DNA of 64,000 bases. Source: Istiophorus platypterus (taxonomy: Eukaryota > Chordata > Actinopteri > Istiophoriformes > Istiophoridae). This document shows, piece after piece, positions 24,640 through 38,566 of the stretch. The stretch is from contig CM029123.1 of assembly GCA_016859345.1 (NCBI GenBank), forward strand, positions 1,070,001-1,134,000. The letters run 5' to 3'. Positions within the stretch are counted from its first letter, which is position 1. Each line of letters opens with the position of its first letter. The notes under the pieces are model-generated. The model was not told the origin of the DNA, made no database searches, and saw only the letters and a list, made by a program, of their open reading frames with translations. The translations under genes and the position numbers were made by a program.

Positions 24640-27600
24640 GATGAGCAACTCTGCAGGTTTTGGGTCCCTATGGATTACTCTGCCATTCTGCCTCCAGGAT
24701 GACCAGCTCCAAGTCCACAAGACAACACCCACATCAGGTCTAAACCCTGGTCATAGGTGACTCTATCATCAGGAATGGTCGAATAAACCCAGCATTAACT
24801 TGTGTCCCAGATGCATCCTTCTACGATATAGAGGACAAAGCTGTTGAGATCCTGGCTAATGACCTGGATTTTACCAAAGTGACTGTCCAAGTAGGTACAA
24901 ATAACATCTATAAGGAGCAGTCTCAACTATTAAAGAGTGACTTTGTGCACTTGTTCTGCTAGCTAAAGAAATCAGCGAGGTACATTTACATATCTGGCCC
25001 CAACCCCTCCTGTGACCACCATGTTGGGTGTTTCAGCAGCCTGCTGTCCATGCACAACTGGCTCTCATCAGCCTATGCTGCTCACAGCTTCTCTTACATT
25101 TGACAATTTCAATCTCCTCTGAGAAAAAAGACAGGTTTTTGAAATGATGGCATACATCCAAACTGGCAATGGGCAAAACTACACTCCTTTTACATCTTGT
25201 GCTGCATCACCCACCTATGGGCTCATGTTTTTACTATGTTGCTAATCGATGCCAGAACCTTCTAACAACCGTACACTTTTCCCCTATTCCTCACACTCTT
25301 TTTCATGATAGTTCAACAATTAGTTTTGGACCTTTAACCTCATCCTGCAAAATAGTCACTCTTCAAGGCTATATAACTAAAAGACCTCATAGACTATTTT
25401 TAAAATTATCCAAATTCTTAGTTTCCTATTTCCTATTAGATCTAAACTCCTAATTGCCAGGGGAAGTAAATTTTAACAAACTTGAATGCATTCCAGCAAC
25501 CAGTGGCTGTTGCCAACCACTTACAGATCAAAAAAAGATGGTAAATCTCAATGGAAATTTTGAATCCCTTGTCATTAAACTTAAATTAATGATTTTATTT
25601 TAGAGAATCAATTTAACTGCCTCTTTTTAACTGAAACCCAGCAAATGTCAACAGATGTCATTTATTAGACCTTGGCATTATATGGGGACCTTGTTGGCAT
25701 TTAATCAACTGCAGATGTGTTTCTGTCTGATCACACTTAATTGAATTGTCTCTGTTCATATGTTGCATTGTAATTCTGGATGCACTGCTAAAAGACAATA
25801 TTCTAAATCTGAATGGCTACAAATTTAATTCTGAATATAAATATTAGGACTATGGCTTTGCCAACTCTCCCCACATCTGTTTCTGATCTAATGAATAATT
25901 TCAATACATACTGAAATCAGTTATTGAGAATTTTGCCCCACTCAGGAAAAAAGATATCTGCAAAATTAAAAACCATTTGAAGATAACAGTAAAAAGAAAA
26001 CTGTTGCAAAGCAAAATGGGGATGGAAAGAGAATAAAACAGCGGTCCCCCCTTAATTTAAAAAAAAAAAGGAAGTCCTAGCAGAATACAATGCAGCAGTC
26101 AGAAATGCCAGGCAATCTAATTTCTCCAAACGTATATATAAAAATCTTAACAGTCTAAGGGTTCTGTTTTTGACTGTTTGATAGTCTCATAAACTCTGCC
26201 CCTAACCATTACCTGGACCACTTGAACACCACTAAGTGCAATGAATTTTCTGCCTATTTTAGAGATAAGATTGAATGAATATTATCAAGAAAAGTCTGGA
26301 CAATGCACCCAAATATTGCTCCAAAATTAATACACCTTGCAGTTATTTACATCAATGGACTCTGAAAGGATCAAGAAAGTTGTCGGTGATTTAAAGTACC
26401 TGTGCCTTTGTTCCCATTCCCACTGTTATTGACAATGTTTTTTAACTCTTTACCAATAACAATAATTAACCACTTGCTGTCCACAGGTACCTTTCCTAAA
26501 GCTTTTAAAAACTTTTTTATGAAACCACAGTTTAAAAAAAGAATTTTTAGATTGGTCTTTCATCTCTAACTACAGATCAATCCCAACCTGCCTTTTCTGA
26601 GTAAGATTAAAACAATTGTTTTTAAACAGTTAAATGACAACACCAGTTTGAAAAATTCCAGTCTGATTTCAGGGCCCAGCACAGTATAGGAACAGCACTA
26701 GTTAAAGTTGTGAATGACCTCAGAGTGAACACTGATGAGAAAAAGTTCTCTGTGCTTGTGCTGTTAGAACTATGTGCTGCATTTGATACTTTAGACCATA
26801 ATATTCTGTTGAGCAGACTTGAACATTGGATTGGATTGCTCAAGTGATTACACTTGTGTCACTGACTTGTTTGCATGCAGCTTTGACAGAAGTCTATGGA
26901 TGAATCAGAAATTCTAAAATATTAATCAAGAAAAAACTGAGATCCTAGTTATTAGCTCAGAGGCTGAGAAAGACAACCTAAAACCATTTGCACTGAGGAT
27001 CAGGTCAAAACCTTGGTGTAATCATTAACTCTGACCTATGTCATATTAGCAACATTAACAAAGGGTCGTTTACCATTTAAGGAACTAGACAGATAATGCC
27101 AGAGTTGGGTGAAAAGTAAGTTAATACATATTGTTGACTCTATCAGGCTGAACTATTGTAATGCTCTGTCTGGCCTGTCTAAGAAAGTGCTATTACAGCT
27201 TGTACAAAACTCAGCAGAACATGTTCTGAGTAAAACAAGACAGAGAGCCATCATTACTCCAATCGTAAAATATTTATATTGACAACCTGTCTGTGCATGC
27301 CAGGTCCCTTAGATTGTGTGACTCAAGCCTCTTGATTGTTCCTGAGGTCAAAACTAAAGGCACGGAGAAGCACCCTTTGTTAATTACTCCAAAAACTTAT
27401 GAACAGTCTGTCTGAAGATCTTAAGGGCTCTAAATCTATTGACACTTTCAGGAAACAATGATTGACTACTGTTTTTTTTTGTTTTTTTTTTTAACCTGTT
27501 TGTTGTGTTTTAATTTGTTTTAATTCAACTTCACTTTATTTTGTCATTTTTTTTATTGCTTTATCATAAGTGTATCATAAACACACATTATCTGCTTTTA

Positions 27601-27680
27601 TATTTAATGTTGCAATTACTTTGATAGTATTTTTGCATCAATTGTGCTACATAAATAAAGTATTATTATTATTATTACTA
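24640..27680 (+). mobile_element. Degenerate L2-type LINE (antisense to ptprf)
   Basis: A non-LTR retrotransposon in many frames. The 5' part is an ORF1 relic resembling an SGNH esterase: GDSIIRNGRINPAL at 24756, VGTNN at 24891-24905, ISGPNPS near 24992, DGIHPN at 25146-25163. ORF2 remnants follow: NARQSNFSKRIYKN near 26105-26145, INHLLSTGTFPKAFKNFF near 26465, FEKFQSDFRAQHSIGTALVK near 26645-26710, and the catalytic motif A block CAAFDTLDHNILLSRL at 26773. The segment that should hold the YADD motif is missing after about 26845, where the sequence jumps towards the C-terminal NLGVI block near 27010. It ends with CTACATAAATAAAG and an (ATT)n tail at 27650-27680. Stops and shifts make it inactive. 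Confidence 0.85.
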
Positions 27681-27906
27681 GCATAGTTGTACTGTTCCTA
27701 AGGTAGAGAATGAACTTGCTTACATCACTAGGCACAAAAAACATCTGAAATCACCCCCAAAAAAACAAATGATAATAATAATAATGATAATGGCAAATGT
27801 TATTTCTCAGCTGTATTTTTTCCAAAAAAAATGTAATTATTAATTTATTCAAATTCCATCCAATGTATGATCGCACTTACCCCCACAGATTCAGATTGTT
27901 TCTCAC

Positions 27907-28176
27907 CTTTGACAGTGAGCTGGGCCGTGGTCTCGATCATGCCAAGGGAGGATATGGCCACACAGGTATAGTTGGCAGACTGCCGGATGTTGGTGAGCTC
28001 AAGCACGTTGCGGCCGATAGGCATCTCCTCCTCTTGGGTTAGCTCCACCCCACCAGTCATCCACTTGACATAAGGCATGGGAGCGCCCACTGCCACACAG
28101 GTTAGGTTGATGCTGCCACCAGGCATTACCTCGTGATTGGTGGGGGGGATGGAGAAACGGGGAGGCACACGACGAA
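27907..28176 (-). CDS. ptprf: ptprf exon: Ig domain 3
   Basis: This 270-nt exon encodes a complete 90-residue Ig-like C2 domain, from VRRVPPRFSIPP to ETTAQLTVK. Both cysteines are present, in INLTCVAVGAPMPYV and SANYTCVAISSLG, with the core tryptophan in VKWM. Two N-glycosylation sequons, NLT and NYT, overlap the cysteine regions. The acceptor AG is at 28177-28178 and the donor GT at 27905-27906, phase 1 both sides, so the domain is a symmetrical module. AISSLGMIE is the PTPRF-like wording as recalled, where PTPRD reads AMSTLG. An open frame on the plus strand over the same bases is a shadow of this exon. Confidence 0.94.
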
Positions 28177-29220
28177 CTGCAGGGGTAAAGAGAGGGAGTG
28201 TGAGCAGAGGTAGAAGGAGTTGGGGCTCACTGGACCAATGAGCTGACTCCATGCTTGACTGGCCTGACTAGCACTGTGCAGCAGTTTGTGTGAACTGGTC
28301 AAGATGGATGAGCCTGTATAACAATAGCATTGACCTGATGGAGTTTTACTGTCCCATCGGGCTCTAAAGCCTGTTTTTGACAATTTCATTGAGAGTGGGT
28401 GTGTTTTTCTATGCAGAACTCAATTTAAGTCAATTTATAGGCAAGTTGTTTTTTGACCTGCTACCTAAAAACTCTTTCAGTTGGGAATTTCGGTCCTTTG
28501 TCCTACATGTTATATTGAAAAATATCATAAGGGTTAGTCTAAATTCCTTTTTTGTATTTGAAGTCTACAGAAATCTATCACATATTAATGTTTAAAGGAC
28601 AGTTTTAGTGTCACTATGTCTTAGAGTTGTTTCAGACAGTGCTATTATCAATGATTAACCCAAGAGTATTTTTATAAATCCACTTTCAGAGGTTTGTTAT
28701 GGCTGTTTATGAGACCTTCAAGTGAGCCACTGGATTTATTTTTTAATTTTGTAATTTTTTAATTCATTTAAATTCTATTTATAAAGACTTTTGTAATTCA
28801 TTTTCAGTGAACACAGAGAAGATCACATCTAATTTTCATTTTCTCATAAAGTTACTATTGCTTGCAGTGAAGACCTTTCAAGTCAATCTGCTCTACTTAA
28901 TGTAAGCAAGTCTCAGGTCCCTATAAGTTGATTTTGATAATAATTAGCAATGAAAGGAAAACAATGACTGCCAGAAGTAGTAAGCATTAAGATGATGTAA
29001 AACATATGAAATCAAATAATCTGAAACACTATGCTATACTCTCAGTAGAGAGTTTAAGGCCAGATTTATTTATAATCTATGCTTGCAATCTGTGTCATTA
29101 GCCAATTATTTACTAAAGCTGGTTTTATAATGGTTAATAGTAGTCCTGCTGTAATTATCTATAGGAGTGGTTTTGATTTGTTGTTCAGCTTAATTTTTCT
29201 CTCAAAAAACTAATCTATAG

Positions 29221-29272
29221 TATGTATATATATATATATATCTATATCTATATATATATATATATATATATG
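29221..29272. repeat. (AT)n microsatellite, interrupted
   Basis: An AT dinucleotide array with two TCTATATC interruptions. Confidence 0.9.
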
Positions 29273-31017
29273 TATTCTATAGATTTGTTGGCTGTATCAT
29301 ATTTTGAATATATTACCCACAGTAACTGTGATTACATTCTTTAATTTACTTTATGACAATAAACAGACTACAAAAACACTTACTGAACTGCAATTACATC
29401 CACACAACAGCTAGTTCTCCTTGTCTCATTACTGAATTACTGAATTACTGACACTATTTCTCTGCAGTCACCATGTTGACATTCTATGATTTACCATGAC
29501 AGAGAGTGGTGATGACTAAGAGATTTGGAGCAGTGTCTTTGTTAGATGTATGTAATGAAAAGGAATCATTTTTCAACTTGTTAAATGTTGTCTAAACTAT
29601 CAACAATCCCAATCCTAGTTCTCTGTAGTCTCCATGTGATATCTTTGTAGCTGCTGTATCTCAGATGTGTGGTTACGTTTTTGAGGAAGTGGCTGTCAGT
29701 GTCAGTGAATGCATACATAAGCTCTGCAGCTATATTGTTACGTCTTTATGAACAGCTAAGAATCCACATTAAGGCAGAGATTATCATTAGTCACCGGACT
29801 TGTCCTGCAAGTGAGTTGCTGGATCATCTCAAAATCTCTCGTTTTGATTCTTCACACACACATCCACTGCTGTCACTATCTGTGACCAACACCATGGATG
29901 TCTTGAAGGAGGGAAGGTGTGCAATCTGTACAATTAATGTTTCCCATCCCTCTCTGTGACAATATGCTTTATGTCTCGCCTTCAAGTTTGGCCATTCAGA
30001 ACAAATTTGAGCACTTTTGCCACTTTTGGTTGACACTTTTTACAACTAGTTTGAAACACTTGGAACATTGTGGTGTCATAGCTGAACTGCAGGAACTTTT
30101 TATTACAGTCTGGGATGAAATTATTAGAATTGCTTGTCCTCTTAGAGCCCTATGGTTGTTGATATAGCATTACCTACCTGGCAGCTCTGTTATTGGATGT
30201 AACAGTTCATTGAGGCTGGGCCATGTTCACTTGAAAAAGGGGTAAATTGAGATACTGTCCCTAAGGTAAGTGGCTTGATTACTCTGGAGAATCTGGGGTT
30301 TCCTGCTGGTCTGTAGGGATTAAAAATGCACCTGGACTTGACTGTACTGCTAGTCAGGAGCATTTCCATTGCATCCTTATGGTAAGGCAAAAAGTGGACT
30401 GGAGAGAATACTTAAGGATTCCCACTATTCTTAGCCCTCTTCCTTAAAAATCTCCCTTTAGTCCTGGGATTAGCTTCCTTGTTATATTACATCTGAATTA
30501 ATGCAGCAGTGCTGTGTGAGTATGAAATATGCAGATGGCTGTGTTGTACGAGTGAACTCCTCACTCTCTTGACTAAGCAGAGCACAGTCAGAAAATCTGA
30601 CTCACAAAGTGTACTTTAAGAAGTGGGCTGGAGTTAAAGTAAGAGGAGCTCACACTGTGGATCAGAGGCTTTTCTAAGTGTCTTGTCTTGGTTTAAGAAA
30701 AGAAGAGAAAGGTTACAAATTCTATCACTCTACCTCTCAGTGTAGGAAAGTCCAATTTAATGTGAGAAGTGATGGATGCTGGAATTGAGAACTAAGAAGT
30801 AGCTGGACAATGACTGAAAATATTCAGTGTGTTCTGGAGTAGAGGTGTTTGATAAATATCACTTTGGTGGAGGAGAGAGTGAGTCTTTTTGGCTGCTGCT
30901 TATACAAGAACAGCAATATCTGCTAGCATGGGGAGCAACAGGCTCTGAAATGCAGATGGTTGGCATTAAGAGAGATTCCCATGGAGGCCTGAGCACTGGA
31001 GTATGGGAGTATGTGAT

Positions 31018-31140
31018 GTGGAGGAGGAGGAGAGAAAGGAAGGCATGGATCTGGGAAAGGAGGAGAAGAAGGAGAGAAGGGGAGGCAAGGGCTGGGAAAG
31101 GAGGAGAGGAGGGAGGAGGAAGAGGATTGCGAGGAGAACT
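31018..31140 (+). repeat. Polypurine (GGA/GAA-rich) tract
   Basis: About 120 bases that are almost all A and G on the plus strand, with short interruptions. Read on the transcribed strand of ptprf it is a polypyrimidine tract. Open frames across it are compositional artefacts. Confidence 0.85.
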
Positions 31141-34100
31141 ATTGAGGGGCAAATTGCCAGGTCAGTTCAGTTCAGGGTATAAATTTTCACTGTGGCTGGT
31201 CATGTACATAGGAATGGAGAAGATGTATATTGAAGCTTTTACTAAAGACTGAATAAGTTCAAATAAGATTTCTACAACCCCACAGAAAAACAATTGTTCT
31301 TATGGTCAATACCATTATTGATCAATACCAGTGACTTAGTGTTACATCATGCTGAGTACTGACTGTAAAAGCCCAACTTGGAAAAGTCCAATTCTTTATT
31401 GCAAGTATAGGTTTAGTCTCTGCTGCGATTAGTTAGCATACATCAGGGCCTGAGAGAAAATCAACTACATTCAACTTCTATGTAGAAAGTCAGCACTTTC
31501 TTTTCTATTTATTCTTATAAGTATTTTTGTGTCAATGTCTCCTCTATCTTTGCAATTTACTCAGTACTCCATATCATTGTTATTGTTATGGTTTAACCCT
31601 CTTTTACCGGTGTTGAATTTTTCTCATGCTGCTAAAAACAGGTCCAACAGCTTTTTTTAAACCAGCCAAACCTTTTTTCTAAATTAATTTTGAAATAAAA
31701 AGTGAGTGATTGCATCTGTAATGTCAGTAATAATCATTATACAGGAAAACAACTATGGTAAGTATGGTATGGTCAAGTTCAATGAAGAAGTGGGTCTTTA
31801 AACTGTAATGGATGTTTAGGTAATAATTTTACAATTCCCATTATTTTGTCTAGTGTGACTAATCTAGAGGTTTGTATATAAACATGTTCCCAGAGTGAAC
31901 AAGCTGATATTTAGCAGGTAAAGTTTACCAATTTTGCAATCTTAATTTAGCATGTTACAATTTAGTAATTAGCACACCATATACAGGATCACAAACTGAT
32001 TACAATTCATACTGAGGGGAATGAATAGAGTTGTGTCTTTATGAGATTTCATGGAAAACCATCCAAAGTCTGCTGAGATATTTCAGTCTGGTGTTGGACT
32101 GACCAACTAACCATCCAACTGCCACTATTAGAACTAACACAGTAGTATGATGAAAAAATACTTTATATTTACTTTGTTATCATAGCATTATCAGCAAAAG
32201 GTAGTTGATAGTTTAATTAATAGTATTATCATATTGTTAGGGTACTTACACTTTCCCAAGTTATAGTCATATTTACTTCTACCATTATTACCATTATCAT
32301 TACTATTATTATAAACTATAAGACCAACTGTTACAATACATGTAAATGTATGTATAATGACATATCAAGATTTTATGATGTCAGTGGATGGACTATTGGG
32401 TTGGATTGGTTTTCTCAGATAGTCAAGGTGGTTTTAACCCCAAAAGAATGGGGGATACTCACTTTCTCAATCTAACCTTTTATTGAAGAAATAGTAAATG
32501 GGACAATTATGTAATGGCAGGTGGGAAATTTTTAGCAGGTTTACAGCAAAAGCCAGGCCTTGACATGTCATTTCCCTATTGATTTTCCAGCACAGAACAA
32601 ATCTCTGTTTGCAATGTGGCCATTTCAGAGACTGTCTCTAATATGTAAAAAGAAAAGAAATCTTTAAGTTTTAATTTTACTATATAACGGGATGTTGCTA
32701 AATGAAATACCTATGTTTTGAATGCTAATTGAGGGGAGTAACAAGGCACGTTGTGTATGTTGGCAAATGGAAACACTATCACTGTTTTATTTAGATGTCA
32801 TTACTCTCCCTCTTGTTCCAGATCCTAAATCCCAACTTTGTGATTGTCTGCTCCGCCCTAATGTGTTGCACCTATGCACCTGAATTGTCTCCCCCTTTCC
32901 CAGCGTAATTAGTCCCTGTGTTCCCTTACCTCTGTGCCAGTTTGTCTTCATTCCTAGTGACAAGAGTCCTAGCCATTCAAAGTGTTAGTGTTCCTGGTTT
33001 ATGTTGGTTTACCAGTCTTGACTGCATCTTTGTCTAACCATTTAGAATTGCTGCCTGATCCATCTGTCTTCCTGTGTATTGTCCTGTGTAAACCAATTGT
33101 TTTGTGGTACCACTGATACAAAACAGATCATATATCTTAGCATAAATCAAACTAATTAACTAACTAACTAATAATAAATTATTATTTCACACTTGAACAT
33201 GAAAACCTAGAGCTAACTTGAATGATTTTCTCTTCCTGTTTATTTAATTCTGGAAAGTAAACAGGATTACAGTAAACTGTAAACCCTGGTTAGGCTGAGG
33301 TGGAGCTTTGGTACCATTCAAATGCAGCCTCTTGTTTTCAATATCTAGAGTCACATGTACAGTTGTACTGTTTATTGTTTGTCAATGAATGTGCATTTTG
33401 CAGAAACAGGACAAAGCCATTGTTTTACAAGCCCAAAATTATCTAAAAAGTCCTGATTTAGTCAAGACTAACAAATCCCATATCAAGTCCTACATATTAT
33501 GTTTTAAGTTCTAAACAAGTCATTATGCAGTCTTTAACAAATGCAATGCCATTTTAAACAGAGTAACAGTTATACAGCAAATTCAAACAAAGTTTTAACG
33601 TTTTTTATATTTTTATTTTCTACTCTTCAAATAGGCCTTATAACATTTGAAATCAAAATAACCCTATATTCCTACTGTCTTTTCAACAGTCATCAGATTC
33701 ATTACATGATTCTGATTAAAATTTTGGGTACAGCTAATGTCTGTGTCAAATCTTGTGGGCCATATTAAAGATTGATGTATGTAAATATCTATTTAAAGGA
33801 ATGGATCACTCTTTATACCAAATGACAGGAAAATAATAGTAGCTTTGTAAGTATTGTCATTACATAAATATCCTTCCATCCACTCTTCATTTTCCACTGT
33901 AGCTTATTAGCCACTATTGATTAGTAGGCGCAAGATAATGGGATCCTGACATCTTCACTTTGTTCATGTAGTGTAAATATATTTTCTTTTAAAATAGACA
34001 AATTATTTTGTGTTAAACTAAGACCTTTAGTTTTATTCAAGTCAGGTAACAATCAGATGTTTGTTTGATAATAATTACTGTGATACAAGTCTACATTCTG

Positions 34101-34865
34101 ATGCTTGATGATATAGGTGTGCTGGCCAGCACTAAGGGAACCATCAAGTTCCTTCTTATTGGACACCATGAAGTTACCCATGAACATGGATGATGATTAT
34201 GATGGAATGACAATAGTTTATTGGGTCAGAGTTTGGGAGGGATGTTGTGTTAATATTGCTACAGCTGCCTTAGACATTTGCCTTATGGCTCGATGACTGA
34301 GGTACTGACACCAATATTGGGACTGAATTTAGTCACCATAATCACAATAAGGAGTAATATATGAACATTGGTAGCAGCAAACAAACTCATATCTTTATTG
34401 ACATGCCAGACAAAAAAGACAAGAGAAGCAGGTGTAGGGAAGAAGGGTTGAGTGAATAAGTTTTAGGAAGCCAACTTTCAATAAAAACTAAATAGCTGTA
34501 ATTATAGGAGAGGCTACGATGGGTGGCGAAGCAGAGACCTATGTGCATTGTCGGGTAAGTCATGCAGCAACGCAGGTAGAGAGGAGGCAGCATGCTCTCT
34601 GCAGGATTCATGGACAGGGATTAAGCATATACAATTGAAAAATGCTCTGAATTGCATCTCAAGTATAAGGAGCTTTTTTTCTTCAAATGGATTGACATCT
34701 CAGCTTCACGTCTAATCTTTATTTTCTTCTAATTCAATAGTAGCAAGTCAGAAATTTCAATATAGCGCTGTAAATTAAAATTTTACATAGCCTGCGTGAA
34801 TTTAGCTGCACAGTTTGTAAAACCTAGAAAAATACACATGGAAAAGATAATTTTTCTACTCCCAA

Positions 34866-35150
34866 ATGGTAAATGGACCGTACTTATATAGCACTCTTCT
34901 AGTCTTTTTGACTACTTAAAATGCTTTTACACTCCTGTCACGTTCACCCATTCACACACACATTCACATTTTTCAACACATTCTTGCGCATTTACACACA
35001 TTCACACAGCGATGACACAACGGGGGCAATTCGGGGTCCAGTATATTGCTTAAGGCCACTTTGGCATGCGGACTGGAGGAGCCAGGTATCAAACCATCAC
35101 CCTTCCCGTTAGTTGGCGACCACTCTGCCACCTGAGCCACAGCCGCCCCA
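34866..35150 (-). mobile_element. tRNA-derived SINE with A and B boxes
   Basis: On the minus strand the element begins with GGGGCGGCTGTGGCTCAGGT. It carries a polymerase III box A, TGGCTCAGGTGG (35128-35139), and box B, GGTTTGATACC (35085-35095), at tRNA-like spacing. The body then reads GCCTTAAGCAATATACTGGA and so on, and ends with TATATAAGTACGGTCCATTT. This head-and-body layout is a widespread fish repeat. CCCAAATG occurs at both ends (about 34861-34868 and 35147-35154) and could be a short target duplication. Same strand as ptprf. Confidence 0.8.
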
Positions 35151-38100
35151 AATGTATTAATAGAATAGATAGAATATACTTCCTTGTGCAATTTCACATT
35201 TGGTATATTCAACAATATTGGCTTCAAATTTGTACTTGTTTTTGGTAAATTTGATGTAATACTAAGGGACAGTGCACTTCAAAACTTTCCTTTTTCGCAG
35301 AGTTCTGTGGCTCCATCCAGACATTTTTTGTGTGATTTGAGGAGGTCTGAGTAAAGCAAAACTACAATTGGCATGGGGTATTCCAAAAAAGAAATTTAAA
35401 CATCTATTTACACATTATAACTCTAGTCTGGTAATCAGACTAAATTGCCATTTCAGTTAACCTAATTCATTCATTCTGATATCATCTTCACTTTAGAAAA
35501 TTTCTGTTTGAGAGAAGGCTCTTTGGTTTGCTCTAACCAGTCAGTAGTGATTGATGTAATACATCCTGCCAACAGTTTCAGTTGATGAAGGAAGTGTAGT
35601 AGCGGTTGCTTTGAGCAGTTAGCTTACTGTAATGATTTTCAAGTAAACATTTAGCCAAAGAATGTATTTAAAGTAAGTTGAAGCAGGCAAATAGAGCAAC
35701 ATGACGCAATTTCACTTTTACCAGCACATGTTGCCTCAAGGAGAATTTAACTAATGTTTGAAATTGGTCAATTTAAATTAAGTAATTTCCTCACGTAAAT
35801 AATCCACTCGCTTTTATCAAAAAAGTAAATCTACAGCACTAACTTTATTGACTTCATTACCATCATGCAAACAGTGTGATATCACCTTTTTCTTTGGGAT
35901 TTTTTCAATATTTGTGCTTCAAATTCAATAAATGTAATCAATACTGTACATTTGAAAATTGTGTTTGTTTTTTTCTCCTTTCCTGTCAGACAGGGAGTTG
36001 ATTTTGAGGAGGTGAAGGGCTTTTGAAGCAGATAAGCACAAGGTGCCCTTTGATTAGTAACTCAGCAAGTAAAGCAGAGGTGGGAATAAATCTGTACCGA
36101 TGTAAAGGTTTTGCTGCTTTACATAACATCAAGATAGTTACATGCTGTCTGAAGCATCTATCCAAATGACAAATGTGTTGAGATATGCACCCTCTACATG
36201 TGCTGTTAAGCTGACGAAGTCTTGGATTGAAAGTCAAGTTCAACTTGTAAACTTGAAAAAAGGCCCTGGAACATGACACAGATCAAATACTCATAGTGTC
36301 AAAGCTTTTGCTGAGCATTTCTAGTGACACCCCTGTACAAAACAATACATGTTAATATAGAGTTCATCCATTTGATTATTATCCTTTCTTCTCAGAAAAA
36401 AAAAAGCAAGACACTGGGAGGTGGGAGGTTTAACACTGGTATATAACATAGCTCACTGAAACCAAAAGTTACTTAAGAATGACTTCTTATTCTTAAGATT
36501 TTTGATGCCTGTTGTATGAATGATACATTTGATCCTGAAGCTGACAGGCGAATGAGCCTTTTTTAATTTTACATTGTGCACTGTAGCTTTTGTGGAGGAA
36601 AAAAAAAAAACCTTGAAGTGCAATTCCACTGAAATTGACTTTAGTTTTACAAAAACATTTTTTGTTTCTTTGTTTGTTATGTAGCTCTGAATTAAGTTAA
36701 ATTACCCTGAATTAAGTTAAGCTTAATTGTGTTACATTACAAGTTTCCACACGGTTTAGATTTTTATCTACTGATTTTTGATTCACCTCTGGCCAAAGAG
36801 TGAAAGGAGCGAGTCAGTTAGTAGAATTGGTACATCTTAATCTCATGAAGACACACTACACTTTTAGACACGTCATGCATTGGATAGCTAAAGTTTCTCT
36901 TCTCAGTTGTGTGAGCTGTATTGCCTGATATGATTTAAACATAATTTTATTTTTGGTTGTTCTTCTGCAACTGCATTTTTCCATGCTCTTACTGTGTGAG
37001 AAATCATTTTTGTAATAATTTATAATAATTTTTCCTTCATTTGGATTTGACAAGATTACATTTGTCTTTTTTGAATGAGAATTCACACAATATAAAAAAA
37101 CAGAAAAATACATTTTGTATTGAAAAACGCTTATCATAATTATATAATAGCCATTCATTATCCTTTACAGACTCCTCTGGAATTTTGCCTTCACTTTTTT
37201 CTAGTTTTCAAGTCTGCCATTATTCCAACATCTAAAATCAAAATGACTTCTTGGAGTGAACAAGAATCTAGTTCATCTTTTTCCTAAAAGAAAAATTTTA
37301 AAATATGTGAGATCCCTATACAGCATCTCTCCATGTGTTGTCTGATCTCAGACATAAAGCCATTGGGGAAAAAAAAAAAATTCTGTTTCTCTATGATAGC
37401 ACATAATTAACAAGCTGCAACTCAAGTCTGCTAATTCACATATCAAACACAAACACTTTAGCTAGAGCTGCAGTTCTCTCCAATAATAGTTCACTCCCCC
37501 TCAATTTCTGAACTCCTCCAATTTCTCATATTAATGATCCAGCAGTAATAGGCTTGAAAAAAGCTGTAAACATGTTTGAGGCTATTTTGTTCTGTTAGAG
37601 ATTCCAGTTTTCCAGCAGACACAGATAAGAGGGGAGCATGGTAAAAGCAGTGTGAACTCAGAGCATGCTGCTCAGCGTAATGATAGTAAGACAGCAGATG
37701 AGAGCTGAGATGAGCCATGCCTTTGAATAAGCTAAGACAATAAAAACATGATCATCATGCTGAGGATTTCACAGTTGCAAAATTTTGTGAACTGAGCATA
37801 AATCCAGAAATAAGTTAATGTGGTCACAAATTATGTCAAAAATTATGTCTCACCATCAAGAAAAACGTGGGGTGTCTGCCAACAGCACACATTGTGCACA
37901 TCATGATCATTTCTTTACCAAATGCAAAGAATAGCCAAAGAATCAGTCTGATCAAGCAACAAAGGTTTCATCAAAATTACGTTTTGTTAAAGAGTACACA
38001 AAGAACCCCAAAGAAAACGGTTTGAGACCCTACATATAAAATGTATAATACAATTATACAATGTTCCTCAACACAGAATACAAGGAATTCTGTAGATTAT

Positions 38101-38525
38101 CTAGCGTATGTTAATGTCATCAGTTTTAATTATTTCATCTTTTTTGTCAGATGAAATCTGACAAAATCTGTCAAATGAAATCTTCTCTTTCCATCGGTTT
38201 GGTTTGGCATAAAAATAATATGATACCTGAATCTCAGCCACTTGTCTAATAGTAGATAAGCCTGTCAGAGGTGGAAATCAGAGTTGTAGGTTGTGAGATT
38301 GCTCCATTACTGCAGTAAGGAACAAAATATTCCACCATAGTTTACCCAAATCACCCAAAATGGACCCAAAGGGAAGTGTTTGACTAGTTATATCAAATAA
38401 ACATATGTTTACGAATGCAGTGTTGGCTACACTGTAAAATTGTACTGATCATCCAACCAGGACAGGTCAATGTCATTTCAAGCAGGTGCTCCAACTGCCA
38501 GTGAACTAAAGAACACAAAAACACA

Positions 38526-38566
38526 GAACACAAAAAGGCCTATGTAACATAAGCCTTTTTGTGTTC
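38526..38566. repeat. Near-perfect hairpin, 14-bp arms
   Basis: GAACACAAAAAGGC (38526-38539) pairs with GCCTTTTTGTGTTC (38553-38566). After one mismatch, TATG pairs with CATA around a 3-base loop. At 41 bases it is too short for a typical microRNA precursor. A T-run inside the second arm would resemble a terminator only in bacteria. Confidence 0.8.

Larger units (their letters stand above)
22167..27906 (-). other. ptprf: ptprf intron between Ig3 and FN3-1 exons
   Basis: About 5.7 kb, of which roughly 60 percent is transposon: a MITE at 22521-22850 and an antisense L2-type LINE at 24640-27680. The stretch 22.9-24.6 kb is AT-rich with nothing recognisable. Confidence 0.75.

Noticed and set aside
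27797..28042. 81-codon plus-strand frame
   Set aside because: Its GC-rich half is antisense to the Ig3 exon.
30827..31252. 141-codon plus-strand frame, Arg-Glu-rich, and its Ser-Leu-Pro-rich antisense partner
   Set aside because: The composition follows the polypurine tract; there is no domain and no splice context.
34973..35227. 84-codon minus-strand frame
   Set aside because: It is a read-through of the SINE body and its flank, not a protein gene.
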